Positions 8,470 through 17,265 of a DNA stretch of 64,000 nucleotides are shown here, piece by piece. The position numbers and the translations under genes are program-made. Source of the stretch: Bacteroides caccae (lineage in GTDB: Bacteria; Bacteroidota; Bacteroidia; Bacteroidales; Bacteroidaceae). Every line of letters begins with the position of its first letter. The first letter of the stretch is position 1. Under the pieces are notes generated by a model. That model did no database searches, was not told where the DNA came from, and saw only the letters and a program-made list of their open reading frames with translations. The stretch is taken from contig NZ_CP022412.2 of NCBI RefSeq assembly GCF_002222615.2, forward strand, positions 2,232,001-2,296,000. The letters run 5' to 3'.

Positions 8470-8612
8470 CTCCTCCTTCGGGAAGGAGGAGTCCCCGTAG
8501 GGGGAGGTGGTAGGTGAATGCGCAAGTCAGTTATTATCAGCATTGTGTATCCACCTACCACCCCGGCTTTCAGCCACCCCTCCTTCCCCGAAGGAGGGGA
8601 ATTGGAGATACT
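8470..8612 (-). repeat. MITE-like repeat, copy 2 (inverted, partial)
   Basis: The reverse complement of this 143-bp stretch matches 4775-4917 with only about ten differences, including both hairpins and the spacer TACACAATGCTGATAATAA. The outer terminal repeats are eroded: the left flank keeps AAGTCGG and TATC, the right flank shows little. It fills most of the 328-bp gap between the channel and transglycosylase genes. The rest of that gap is T/C-rich and holds no gene I can see. Confidence 0.75.
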
Positions 8613-8734
8613 CTCGCCTTTTGGGGGATGCCTTCGCTTTTTGGGGAGATGTCCTCTCCTTTGTTGAAGTCCCCTTCTCCTTTTATAATATCCTTAATTA
8701 GTTTCTTTATCATTCCGTATATTAATTTATATCA

Positions 8735-9715
8735 TTAATCAATCACCCAATGCTTATTGTAAGCAACAGTCTTTTTGGGATCATAATGCATTCCCTCTTG
8801 TGTGGGGATATGGAGGACATAGCTCTTTCCGCTTCTGTTCTTTAGAGACGTTTCGCGCAGCCAGGGATTCGCATCCCGGAGTTGCGCGTAGGTGATACCT
8901 TGTTTTTTGGCATACTCGCTCAAGTCGTTGATAGGTGTAGATACGGTCACCTCTTTATAAGGAATAGGCGGGTAGAGATGTTCTCTTTTCAGCAAGAACC
9001 CGTAACGTTGGGGATTGCTGAAAATCTCTTTAGCTGCCAGCAACCGGAACATGTAGCGGGAAGTTTCTTCTACCAGCCACAAGTCCATGGCATGGTTTGC
9101 CAACTGTTTTTCGAGTTGGGAGGAGATGCGCGCCTGTCCTGCGTTGTAAGCGGCGGAGACTGCTATCCAGTCGCCATATTTGGCATATGCCTGTTTGAAA
9201 TATTTGCAGGCAGCTACGGTAGCTTTCTCGATATGATAGCGTTCGTCCACATTCTCGTTCACTTCCAGTCCGAACTCGCGTCCCGTGGTGGGCATAAACT
9301 GCCATAGTCCGGCTGCACCTGCCGGAGAGCGGGCGATACTGTTCAGGTTACTTTCGATCACCATTAGATATTTGAAATCATCGGGGATACCGTTTGCTTT
9401 CAGTATCGGTTCGATGATAGGGAAGTATCGGTTGGCACGCTTAATCAGAAGCATGGTGGTGGAGTGCATATAAGTGAAAGCCAATATCTCGCGGTCCATT
9501 CGTTCGCGGCGGTCGTAGCGGCGGAGGTCAATCGTTTCACCGTCAAAGGTAACCTGGGCGGGTACGGTGGGCGAAGTGACGCAATAGGGCACTTCCGACT
9601 TGGCGGAATGTTGTTCGTTGACTTGGCTGCTGCCTATCAATGTAGGAATGGTGGCACCAATACAAAACACTAAGATAAGTGTAAGGATATAATTGATTTT
9701 AATCTGTTTCTTCAT
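8735..9715 (-). CDS. Membrane-anchored lytic murein transglycosylase (MltD-like SLT family)
   Basis: 326 residues. A signal anchor covers residues 8-28. The SLT lysozyme-like domain (about 95-235) contains the catalytic Glu in MVIESNLNSIARSPAGAAGL, the WQFMP motif and AYNAGQ, all diagnostic of family 1 transglycosylases. Residues 250-310 (LSEYAKKQGITYAQLRDANPWL) resemble one LysM peptidoglycan-binding repeat. It cleaves the MurNAc-GlcNAc bond of peptidoglycan with 1,6-anhydro product formation. Monocistronic by spacing. Nothing missing. Confidence 0.88.
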   Translation of the reverse strand: MKKQIKINYILTLILVFCIGATIPTLIGSSQVNEQHSAKSEVPYCVTSPTVPAQVTFDGETIDLRRYDRRERMDREILAFTYMHSTTMLLIKRANRYFPIIEPILKANGIPDDFKYLMVIESNLNSIARSPAGAAGLWQFMPTTGREFGLEVNENVDERYHIEKATVAACKYFKQAYAKYGDWIAVSAAYNAGQARISSQLEKQLANHAMDLWLVEETSRYMFRLLAAKEIFSNPQRYGFLLKREHLYPPIPYKEVTVSTPINDLSEYAKKQGITYAQLRDANPWLRETSLKNRSGKSYVLHIPTQEGMHYDPKKTVAYNKHWVID

Positions 9716-9793
9716 TTCAATTCATCATTTAATTAATAAGTAAACCTTGAGCCTGACGCGATCACGCCGCAAGGAGGAAACCTTATTCCGGCG

Positions 9794-10639
9794 CTACGCC
9801 GGCGGCAGTGGTTGGCAGCCTCTGCAATAGTAGATGCTGCCGCCCAGATAATTCTCTTTCACAATGGTTTCTCCGCAACGGGGGCAAGCCATGCCTGCGG
9901 TATCTTTTGAGAGACAGGCAACGTATTTGCCGTTCGCTCCGAACAAGTCGCTTTCCGTGCTTCGCCCGCCTAGGTGGTAGATGTCATTCATCGTCTCTTT
10001 TATCTGATAGAACAAATTTTCGCGCTCTTTGTCTGTCAGTCCGCTTATTTTTTTCTTCGGGTGGATATGTGTATGGTAAAGGATATCCTGCAAAACACCG
10101 TTGCCGAGTCCGGGAATCGTCTGTTCGGTGGCAAGGAAAGCTTTGGCGGATTTCTTCTGTGCGCTGTCGGCATTGATAAGTCCGAGGAAATATTCCGGGC
10201 TGAAACCGTCGGACATGACCTGTGGCTTGCTTCTCGCTGTCAGGTAATAATTGGAGAGCACTCCGTCGGCAGCGTCCTTGTCATAACACATCAGTCCGCC
10301 GTACATTCTCACGGAGGCAACGAGGCAACTTTCGTCCTCGAAGGCGATGAGCAGTTGATGTTTGGCGGGTAACTTGGAACCCGGAGCCAGATAGCGCAGG
10401 TTCACGCCGTCCGTCAAGATGAGAACCTTGTCTCCTATGGTGATCTCCACCATGCCGCCCTGTGACTGTGCGTGGTCTATCGTCTTGCCGGACAGCTGTT
10501 CAGCATACTCCTCGGAACTGCCTGTGAACCAGGCAAACTTGTGAGGACTGAACTGCGTGTACACGTCCGTTATCTTTTTTCCTCTAACCGTTTCGTTCAG
10601 TTGCCGGCAGAGAATGCGGGCTTCGGGGGCTTCTATCAT
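9794..10639 (-). CDS. Fpg/Nei-family DNA glycosylase with non-canonical N-terminus
   Basis: 281 residues. The family is clear from the N-terminal E-A-P-E-A, the H2TH region around TIPGLGNGVLQDILYHTHIHP, and the C-terminal zinc finger with two CxxC pairs (CPRC, CRGC). Fpg and Nei enzymes use Pro2 as the Schiff-base nucleophile. Here residue 2 is Ile, with Glu3 retained (M-I-E-A-P-E). Homologues starting MIE.PEA occur in other Firmicutes and Bacteroidetes, so this is probably a real subgroup and not a start error. Base-excision repair is the family role; its chemistry here is uncertain. A strong promoter lies just upstream. Confidence 0.82.
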   Translation of the reverse strand: MIEAPEARILCRQLNETVRGKKITDVYTQFSPHKFAWFTGSSEEYAEQLSGKTIDHAQSQGGMVEITIGDKVLILTDGVNLRYLAPGSKLPAKHQLLIAFEDESCLVASVRMYGGLMCYDKDAADGVLSNYYLTARSKPQVMSDGFSPEYFLGLINADSAQKKSAKAFLATEQTIPGLGNGVLQDILYHTHIHPKKKISGLTDKERENLFYQIKETMNDIYHLGGRSTESDLFGANGKYVACLSKDTAGMACPRCGETIVKENYLGGSIYYCRGCQPLPPA

Positions 10640-10673
10640 CTCGTTTTTCCTTTCAATGTTTACGTCTTCCTTG

Positions 10674-10703
10674 CAAAGATAACTTCATTTTGTTTTTTTC
10701 AAA
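10674..10703 (-). promoter_or_regulatory. Bacteroides sigma promoter (-33 TTTG, -7 TATCTTTG)
   Basis: On the minus strand TTTG (10700-10703) is followed after 18 bases by TATCTTTG (10674-10681), a near-ideal match to the Bacteroides housekeeping promoter. It drives the Fpg/Nei-like gene starting at 10639. Confidence 0.7.
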
Positions 10704-10764
10704 GAACTTTTCCTGCATTTTATACGTTTTTCTAGTAGAGTTAAAAACATACAATAGAATCAAG

Positions 10765-12078
10765 ATGAATATAGCAATGACCGGAGCTACCGGATATATA
10801 GGTAAACATCTTTCCAGCTATCTGACTGAAAAGGGCGGACATCGGGTGATTCCTCTGGGAAGGTCGATGTTTCGCGAAGGTATGTCCGGACTGTTGATTC
10901 AAACGCTGGCGCATTGCGATGTAGTCATTAATCTGGCAGGCGCACCTATCAACAAGCGTTGGACACCGGAATATAAACAGGAGCTTTTCAATAGCCGTAT
11001 CGTCGTCACCCACCGCATCGTCCGTGCGCTGAATGCCGTCAAGACGAAACCGAAGCTGATGATTTCGGCTTCCGCCGTAGGTTATTACCCTCCCGAAGTG
11101 GAGGCGGACGAATACACCCGTACCCGTGGGGAAGGCTTCCTGTCTGACCTTTGCTATGCGTGGGAGAAAGAGGCGAAACGCTGTCCCGAACCTACACGGC
11201 TCGTCATTACCCGCTTTGGTGTCGTGCTCTCTCCCGACGGGGGAGCGATGCAGCAGATGTTACGCCCGTTGCAGGCTACGAAGGTGGCTACCGCTATCGG
11301 TCCCGGCACCCAGTCCTTCCCGTGGATAGCACTGCACGATCTTTGCCGTGCCATGGAGTTTTTTATCGGGCATGAGGAGACGCAAGGTGTGTTCAATCTG
11401 GTTGCCCCGCAACAGATCTCGCATTACGATTTTACTCACGAAATGGGTAAAGCCTATCAGGCATGGACGACGATTGTTGCTCCGCAACGTGCTTTCCGTA
11501 TCTTCTATGGCGAGGCGGCTTCGTTTCTCACAGCCGGTCAGAAAGTCCGTCCCACACGTCTGCTGGAAGCCGGTTTCCGCTTTTCCGTCCCCAACGTGGA
11601 ACGTCTTTTCAAAGGAACCGACCATACCACCGTCAAGACACTTGACCTGAAGCGATACATGGGACTTTGGTACGAGATTGCCCGTTACGAAAACCGTTTC
11701 GAGCATGGACTTGTCGATGTGACCGCCACTTACACGCTCCGTCCCGACGGCCTGATTCGTGTAGAGAACCGGGGATGCAAACGTAATTCCCCTTATGATA
11801 TTTGCAAGACCGCCAACGGGCACGCCAAGATTCCCGACCCCGCGCAGCCGGGCAAACTGAAAGTCTCTTTCTTCCTCAACTTCTACTCGGACTATTACGT
11901 GCTCGAACTGGATGAGGAGAATTACAACTACGCCCTCGTAGGCAGTAGCACCGACAAATATCTCTGGATACTGAGCCGGACTCCGCAACTGCCGGAGGAT
12001 ATAAAGAAAAAACTCGTCACCGCCGCCGAACGCCGCGGATACGATACCAACCGGTTGCAATGGATTGAGCAATTCTAA
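10765..12078 (+). CDS. TIGR01777-type SDR epimerase fused to a lipocalin domain
   Basis: 437 residues from the ATG at 10765. Residues 1-295 form a TIGR01777/YfcH-type extended SDR: the NAD(P) motif GATGYIGKHL near the start, then INLAGAPINKRWTP and ISASAVGYYPP. Residues 300-437 form a Blc-like lipocalin with the opening YMGLWYEIARYENRFEHGL and the closing YLWILSRTPQLPE. Each half is close to full length, and the frame is continuous. The lipocalin half has no signal peptide, so unlike classical Blc it would act in the cytoplasm. Substrates are unknown. The small acetyltransferase-like gene follows. Confidence 0.85.
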   Translation: MNIAMTGATGYIGKHLSSYLTEKGGHRVIPLGRSMFREGMSGLLIQTLAHCDVVINLAGAPINKRWTPEYKQELFNSRIVVTHRIVRALNAVKTKPKLMISASAVGYYPPEVEADEYTRTRGEGFLSDLCYAWEKEAKRCPEPTRLVITRFGVVLSPDGGAMQQMLRPLQATKVATAIGPGTQSFPWIALHDLCRAMEFFIGHEETQGVFNLVAPQQISHYDFTHEMGKAYQAWTTIVAPQRAFRIFYGEAASFLTAGQKVRPTRLLEAGFRFSVPNVERLFKGTDHTTVKTLDLKRYMGLWYEIARYENRFEHGLVDVTATYTLRPDGLIRVENRGCKRNSPYDICKTANGHAKIPDPAQPGKLKVSFFLNFYSDYYVLELDEENYNYALVGSSTDKYLWILSRTPQLPEDIKKKLVTAAERRGYDTNRLQWIEQF

Positions 12079-12147
12079 AGGCTACCAGCCTGACTGCGAC
12101 ACGCCGTGCAACCGGAAAACAGGATTATGGATTACAAAAACAAGATT

Positions 12148-12417
12148 ATGGAGTACGAAATTATTCATCAGCCCGAACAGAATTTGTTCAAGACAGAAGT
12201 GGACGGCCGCACCGCCTTTGTACAATATCGCCTTTTAGGTGATTCGCTCGATATTATCCACACGATTGTACCCCGTCCCATAGAGGGGCGCGGAATAGCC
12301 GCCACATTGGTGAAAGCTGCCTATGACTATGCACTGGCCAACGGTATGAAGCCGAAAGCTACCTGCTCGTATGCGGTAAGGTGGTTGGAGCGCCACCCGG
12401 AACTGGATAAAGGATAA
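12148..12417 (+). CDS. Small GNAT-like protein (Acetyltransf_CG / YidJ type)
   Basis: 89 residues from the ATG at 12148; in-frame ATGs at 12106 and 12127 are alternatives. The sequence shows the minimal GNAT core: HTIVPRPIEGRGIAATLVKAAYDYALANG, with an acetyl-CoA loop EGRGIA, followed by PKATCSYAVRWLERHPE. This fits the short 'CG' acetyltransferase family whose members bind acetyl-CoA but have unclear acceptors. It lies 69 bases after the SDR-lipocalin gene and probably shares its transcript. Confidence 0.8.
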   Translation: MEYEIIHQPEQNLFKTEVDGRTAFVQYRLLGDSLDIIHTIVPRPIEGRGIAATLVKAAYDYALANGMKPKATCSYAVRWLERHPELDKG

Positions 12418-12479
12418 AAGGATATGAATATGATGTGCGTTCCGAGTGGCAACTATATAGAGAACTGGTTGTGATGTTG

Positions 12480-15233
12480 TTACAACTTGAATGAGAACAG
12501 TTCAAGTAGTTCTTCTTTTTTCAAAGGCTTTGTCAGAAATGCATTGCAACCTGCTTCCATGGCGCTTACCCTGTCAGCGTCGAAGGCATTGGCGGTAAGT
12601 GCGATAATGGGGATGATAGGATTCAGCTCCCTGATTTTCCGTGTTGCTTCCAAACCTCCCATAATCGGCATTTTCATATCCATAAGGACGATGTCGAACT
12701 CTTCATCGCGTACTTTTTCCACCGCTTCCACTCCGTTCACTACACGGGTGATCTGGTATTCCTTGAGGATATGTTTCACTAACGAGTAATTGCTGTCGTT
12801 ATCTTCGGCAATCAGTATTTGCAGGTCTTTTCCGTTTATACCTTTTAAAGATATGGAGTGGTTCAAAGAAACTGTCTCTTGTGCCTGTGCTGGTTGTGGC
12901 GTTGCTTTCGGAACGATGTTTTCCTGCATACTTACATCACATGGAATCCATGCCCAGAAAGTGGAACCGACACCGGGCGTGGAAGTAAATCCTATTTCTC
13001 CTCCTGCGCCTTCGATAATTGCCCGCGAAATGGCTAATCCGAGTCCTGTTCCCTGTGCAAATTCATTGAGTTTCTGGAATCGTCCGAACACCCTGTTCTG
13101 CACCTCATACGGAATGCCGACACCCGAATCTTCGACATAGACCTTGATTCCTCCGTTTTCGAGACTGTATCCCATTTTGATATGTCCGCTATGCGTACAT
13201 TTCACAGCATTGGTGAGGAAATTCATCCAGACCTGTTTGAGGCGGTTCCTGTCCAGGAATATCCAGCAATCCGGACCGGAATTGCCGAGGATGAACTCTA
13301 CCTCCGGATTAGTGATCTTCGGTTGGATCATTGTATAAAGCTCACCGGATACTTTTGCCAGATTGAACTTTTCCCTCTTGCGTTCGAGGATGCCCGACTC
13401 GATTTTGGAAAGGTCGAGAATATCATTAATCAACCGTAACAGCAGGTCGTTGTTCGATTCGATAATCTCCATGTATTCCGCCTTTTCTTCGGGGTCGTCA
13501 CAATTTACCATGAGGCCGGAAAAACCGACAATGGCATTCAACGGGGTACGTATCTCATGGCTCATATTGGCCAGGAAGGCTGATTTGAGGCGGTCGGAAA
13601 GTTCGGCTTTGTCTTTCAATATCTTTAGCTCTTGTGCCATTTTCTCCCACTTCGTATTGTTGAAGCCGATGCCTGTGTAACGGATTATTTTTCCTCTTTT
13701 GTCTCTTTCCACTTGAATGCCGGTGATGATTAAGGTCTGCCATTCCTTATTCCATTTCGTTTTGGAACGGTACTGGAAATTGAATTCTTGCTCTTTTCCT
13801 TCTATCATTCCCTCGAAATATTTGCGTACAAGTTCCCGGTCGTCCGGGTGGGCAGCGCTCAAATATTGGTCGACATCAATCGGAGTTTCAGGGTGATAGT
13901 CGTTGACGGGATCATTGAATGCGGTGAACTTCCGGCCTGTCACATCGAAATCCCAGTAAGACATACCGACGGTCTTGAACGTAAGCTCCATTTTATAATT
14001 TCTCTCTTTAAGCTCCTCGTTCAGGCGGTGGAGCTTGGAGATATTCTGTCGGAAGCCGGTGAAGCGTATGGTGTTTCCATTCTCGTCCTGTTCGAAAGGA
14101 ACGCCGATGACATTGCAATATTGCCAGGTTTCATCGTATTTTGTTTGCATGCGGCAAGTGAAGTTGACGGTTTCGTTTTCGCCCGACAACATAGATTGGA
14201 TGGCATCGAAATAGGTAGAGCGGTCGTCAGGGTGTACGACACTTTCAAATTCTTTGAGAGTAACAAGCCTGTTGGGGGCGTAGTCGTTGATCGGATCATT
14301 GTAGGATTCGAACTTCTGTGTGGATACGTCGAAGTCCCAATGTACGATATTGCTCACCTGCATGGCCAGCTCGCGCTTTGTTGTCAGGTCTTGTGTCTTT
14401 TTCAACATTTGCACTTTATCCGTTACATCCAGTTGTGTACCGACAATCAATAACTTTCCACGGTGTTCGGAAGATAAGCGCATCCGGCTTTCGTAGTGGC
14501 GGTATTGCCTTTCTTCCTTGTTATAAAAACGCAGGGTGGTGTGCACCTGTTGCGTTTCCTTGTTTATCAGTTGAGCGAACAGTTGCATTAACTGTATACG
14601 GTCTTGCGGATGCAGGATACTTTGCATCTGCTCCAAAGACATTTCTTCTTTTGCTAGCGCGTTTCCGTGCAATGTGCTGAATGTCTTTTTATGCACATTA
14701 TATACCCATGAAGCCATGTTGGCAGCTTCCATAGCCATTTCCAGATTCTTCTTGCTTTCTTCCGTGCGAAATTCTATTTCCTTGGCACTGGTCACGTCAT
14801 TAGAAAGCAATATATGGCCGATGATAGTACCTTTATCGTCTAATACCGGAACTACTTGGGCTTCATAAATTATAGAGTTTTTATTTTGGCTGCAGAAATA
14901 GGCATCGCTGTTGATACGGTCGAAGTCATACTCAAATTCTAAAGTGACATCCTCACCTCTCTGTATCTTGGATTTTAATTCCTTGTCCATATAAGGACTG
15001 TTAAAAAGATTGACTTTACCTATGACTGTTGTACGGTCACTGACTCCATACATTTTCAATGCCTTATCGTTGATTTTACGTAGGATACCATTAGCATCAT
15101 AAACTTCGATACTTATTGGCAGACTGGCGTAGATGTTTTCTGTAAACAGCAGTTGGTCTTGTGTCAATCCGGCCGCTCCATTTTCTGAAGACATATTCTC
15201 ATCCTTAGAAGAAAGTGAATTGCTTTGTTTCAT
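12480..15233 (-). CDS. Cytosolic hybrid sensor histidine kinase with four PAS domains and a receiver
   Basis: 917 residues with no transmembrane segment. PAS-like domains occupy about 28-150, 165-275, 285-400 and 410-530; three share the pattern F...D...HPDDR. The HisKA domain has the phospho-acceptor H559 in NMSHEIRTPLNAIVGFS, and the HATPase domain shows NFLTNAVK and GTGLGLAI. A linker leads to a receiver domain (about 795-917) with the acceptor D852 in LMDMKMP. A complete phosphorelay kinase sensing an internal signal; no output gene is adjacent. A relic of a similar kinase lies at 59480-60335. Signal unknown. Confidence 0.9.
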   Translation of the reverse strand: MKQSNSLSSKDENMSSENGAAGLTQDQLLFTENIYASLPISIEVYDANGILRKINDKALKMYGVSDRTTVIGKVNLFNSPYMDKELKSKIQRGEDVTLEFEYDFDRINSDAYFCSQNKNSIIYEAQVVPVLDDKGTIIGHILLSNDVTSAKEIEFRTEESKKNLEMAMEAANMASWVYNVHKKTFSTLHGNALAKEEMSLEQMQSILHPQDRIQLMQLFAQLINKETQQVHTTLRFYNKEERQYRHYESRMRLSSEHRGKLLIVGTQLDVTDKVQMLKKTQDLTTKRELAMQVSNIVHWDFDVSTQKFESYNDPINDYAPNRLVTLKEFESVVHPDDRSTYFDAIQSMLSGENETVNFTCRMQTKYDETWQYCNVIGVPFEQDENGNTIRFTGFRQNISKLHRLNEELKERNYKMELTFKTVGMSYWDFDVTGRKFTAFNDPVNDYHPETPIDVDQYLSAAHPDDRELVRKYFEGMIEGKEQEFNFQYRSKTKWNKEWQTLIITGIQVERDKRGKIIRYTGIGFNNTKWEKMAQELKILKDKAELSDRLKSAFLANMSHEIRTPLNAIVGFSGLMVNCDDPEEKAEYMEIIESNNDLLLRLINDILDLSKIESGILERKREKFNLAKVSGELYTMIQPKITNPEVEFILGNSGPDCWIFLDRNRLKQVWMNFLTNAVKCTHSGHIKMGYSLENGGIKVYVEDSGVGIPYEVQNRVFGRFQKLNEFAQGTGLGLAISRAIIEGAGGEIGFTSTPGVGSTFWAWIPCDVSMQENIVPKATPQPAQAQETVSLNHSISLKGINGKDLQILIAEDNDSNYSLVKHILKEYQITRVVNGVEAVEKVRDEEFDIVLMDMKMPIMGGLEATRKIRELNPIIPIIALTANAFDADRVSAMEAGCNAFLTKPLKKEELLELFSFKL

Positions 15234-15326
15234 TTGTTTCCTATTTTTATCCGTAATCAGGACTGAACTGTTATTTTTATGATTTGCTGTATTGTTTTAC
15301 AATCCTAATGACAGAATATACGTTTA

Positions 15327-15334
15327 CAAATGTA
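15327..15334 (-). promoter_or_regulatory. Bacteroides -7 box for the hybrid histidine kinase
   Basis: TACATTTG on the minus strand, 94 bases before the kinase start. No clear -33 element seen. Confidence 0.4.
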
Positions 15335-15447
15335 TAATAAAAAAACGATAAGAAGAAATAATGTATGATAAAAAAGAAAATCTGAATAATTCTTGTTGTT
15401 TAATTGTGGATAACGGATTGTTGGAAACGGTGTGCTTTCGTTTTTAC

Positions 15448-15717
15448 TTATTTCTTCCACCTTTTCAATTGCGGAAAGAATTCTTTCATGGTGGCGCGTG
15501 CTTCATCGATCGTGTACTTTACTTCCGAATCTTTGTTGAACTCGTCGAGATACTTTAGGTTAAGCTCGATCATTTCGTCCATTGTACAGTCTTTGGTGAA
15601 ATGCCCGTTCTTGTAGCAATACAGGCAGTAATCTTGGTTTTTGCTACCGTCCGCTTCTGTTCCGAATGTAGATTCGTCGATCGGCATGGCACAACACTGG
15701 CAAATTTTCTGTTCCAT
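15448..15717 (-). CDS. Small putative zinc-ribbon protein (PF12674-like)
   Basis: 89 residues. The N-terminus has CQCCAMP followed by YCLYCYKNGHF and KDC, the cysteine pattern of the 'putative zinc ribbon' family. The remainder (TMDEMIELNLKYLDEF...KEFFPQLKRWKK) is helical and matches the usual tail of these proteins. Function unknown; the family is widespread in gut anaerobes. Single gene, with its own -7 box upstream. Confidence 0.8.
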   Translation of the reverse strand: MEQKICQCCAMPIDESTFGTEADGSKNQDYCLYCYKNGHFTKDCTMDEMIELNLKYLDEFNKDSEVKYTIDEARATMKEFFPQLKRWKK

Positions 15718-15773
15718 TTTTTAGTTCTTTAGTTGGTTAAGGGAATGATAGACAGATCTCTTGTCTCTGTGGA

Positions 15774-15781
15774 CAAATATA
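15774..15781 (-). promoter_or_regulatory. Bacteroides -7 box for the zinc-ribbon gene
   Basis: TATATTTG on the minus strand, 57 bases before the start at 15717. Confidence 0.45.
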
Positions 15782-15822
15782 GAGTTTTTTCCCGAAAATA
15801 GTGTTATCCTATCTTGCTCTTT

Positions 15823-16557
15823 TTAGCTTTTGTTTTTTACGGGCAGGCGTTTCCATAACCGGCGGGGGATCAGTCGCCAGAAGAAAACGAGCACGCGGTA
15901 ACGTCCGTCGATGATTACCGTCCGGCGTTTGCGGTTCAGGGCGCGGGTAATGGCTTGCCCCACTTTGTCTGCTTTCATTAGCATCGGGTAGTGTTTACCG
16001 TCACCTAGTAGGGCGGTGGCAACAAATCCGGGACGGATATCGGTGAAGCAGATATTTAGTTTTTGCAGGTGGGAGAGTTGTTCGAGAGCATCGATATAGG
16101 TATTCTGGAAACGTTTCGTGGCGGAGTAGGCGGGAGCTATACCCAAACCTTTGGTTCCTGCGATAGAACTGATAACGGCAAGGTGTCCGCCGCCATGCTG
16201 CTTGAAGTAATCGAAGGCAGTGTCCACCATGCGGGTAAATCCTTCGACGTTGGTACGTGCGGTGTTCAGTTCTATGTCGATATCCAGTTCCGGGTTCTGG
16301 AAACCGATGCCGGAGCTGAGAAGGAAGAGGTCCATGCCGCCTAGTTTGCGGATAAGGGTGTTCAGTTTTTCCGCAGCGTCTGCCTGGGTGACGTCCAGTG
16401 ACTGGATCTTTATTTGTTCCGGTGCAATGCGTTGGAAGTCTTCGAGTGCCGGTTGACGCCTGCCGGCTATTCCGATTTGCCAGCCTTCTCTCAAAAGATT
16501 TTTGGCTACTTCTTGTCCGATGCCGGAGGTGGCTCCTATGATTATGGCTCTTTTCAT
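15823..16557 (-). CDS. Classical short-chain dehydrogenase/reductase
   Basis: 244 residues from the ATG at 16557; the frame is open upstream to 16620 but MKRAIIIGATSGIGQEVA is the natural start. The cofactor loop is GATSGIG, the NAG-like motif is LSSGIG, and the catalytic set is Ser in ISSIAG with YSATK (Tyr-x3-Lys). Arg in AGRR after the second strand favours NADPH. The basic C-terminus (FFWRLIPRRLWKRLP) is amphipathic and could touch the membrane. Substrate unknown. It follows the YgbA-like gene after 29 bases, so the pair is probably an operon. Confidence 0.85.
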   Translation of the reverse strand: MKRAIIIGATSGIGQEVAKNLLREGWQIGIAGRRQPALEDFQRIAPEQIKIQSLDVTQADAAEKLNTLIRKLGGMDLFLLSSGIGFQNPELDIDIELNTARTNVEGFTRMVDTAFDYFKQHGGGHLAVISSIAGTKGLGIAPAYSATKRFQNTYIDALEQLSHLQKLNICFTDIRPGFVATALLGDGKHYPMLMKADKVGQAITRALNRKRRTVIIDGRYRVLVFFWRLIPRRLWKRLPVKNKS

Positions 16558-16586
16558 AATGGTATATGGCTGAATGGGTGATGTAT

Positions 16587-16886
16587 TTATAGGTTTAGTA
16601 AATGACGTATGGCGGCCCAAGGGGAGTAGAATATCATTCTCGGTCCGGCGAAGCGCATGGTTTGCCGCATCCGTTCACGCATGACAGGTTTGTAGCAGTG
16701 TACGGTACATTTCTTGCACGAACTCTTTTTCTCACCGAACGGGCAACGGTCGAGACGGGCGTGTGCATAGCGCAGCAGTTCTTCGCAGTCGGGGCAAAGA
16801 ACGGTATTCTTTTCTTTTTTCCGACAGTAGAGGCGTATCATCAGCTCTACTGTTTCCTTTTCGAGTGCAATACGGTTTTTCTTCAT
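16587..16886 (-). CDS. YgbA-like 'nitrous oxide-stimulated promoter' family protein
   Basis: 99 residues. The pattern of cysteines (CPDCEELLRYAHARLDRCPFGEKKSSCKKCTVHCY) and the C-terminal MRFAGPRMIFYSPWAAIRHL are diagnostic of PF11756. YgbA in enteric bacteria is induced by nitrosative stress; here that role is only suggested. The cysteines probably bind zinc or an iron centre. First gene of a likely two-gene operon with the SDR. Confidence 0.85.
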   Translation of the reverse strand: MKKNRIALEKETVELMIRLYCRKKEKNTVLCPDCEELLRYAHARLDRCPFGEKKSSCKKCTVHCYKPVMRERMRQTMRFAGPRMIFYSPWAAIRHLLNL

Positions 16887-16936
16887 TTTATCCGGTTTTG
16901 TAGATCGGGTTCACAAAGATAGTGTATCTTTGCGGC

Positions 16937-17143
16937 ATGAAAAAGTTATTGTGTCCGCAATGTAAAATTGCTGCTATGTATGTGAAGAATGAACAAGGGG
17001 AAAGACTGTTGGTATATGTACTCGAAAATGGTGAAGTCGTGCCTAAATACCCGGAGGATTCTATGGAAGGCTTCGACCTGACGGAGGTGTTCTGTCTGGG
17101 ATGTTCGTGGCACGGGTCGCCCAAGCGGCTGGTGAAACGGTAG
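16937..17143 (+). CDS. Small zinc-ribbon protein of unknown function
   Basis: 68 residues from the ATG at 16937; the track to 16922 is also open but overlaps a TATCTTTG box at 16925-16932. Two CxxC pairs (LCPQC near the start, FCLGC at about 55) flank a beta-rich middle, a typical zinc ribbon. If the box is a promoter the message would be leaderless or start at a later codon, so box or start may be wrong. It is divergent from the YgbA-like gene across 50 bases. No function assigned. Confidence 0.65.
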   Translation: MKKLLCPQCKIAAMYVKNEQGERLLVYVLENGEVVPKYPEDSMEGFDLTEVFCLGCSWHGSPKRLVKR

Positions 17144-17233
17144 GTTTTCCGTTATGATAAGCGCTTCCTCGTTTTTTGATTTACGTCAATAAAAGAGGAA
17201 GGTGAATCCGGATTTTATTCATGGGATTTTCCG

Positions 17234-17241
17234 TATCTTTG
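17234..17241 (+). promoter_or_regulatory. Bacteroides -7 box for the MATE gene
   Basis: TATCTTTG, 25 bases before the ATG at 17266. This also argues against the in-frame ATG at 17221. Confidence 0.5.
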
Positions 17242-17265
17242 CGCGCAATTTTAGGACATAGACGT

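Noticed and set aside
16925..16932. TATCTTTG as promoter of the small zinc-ribbon gene
   Set aside because: It is only four bases from the ATG and would put the transcript start inside the gene; kept as a note and not listed as a promoter.
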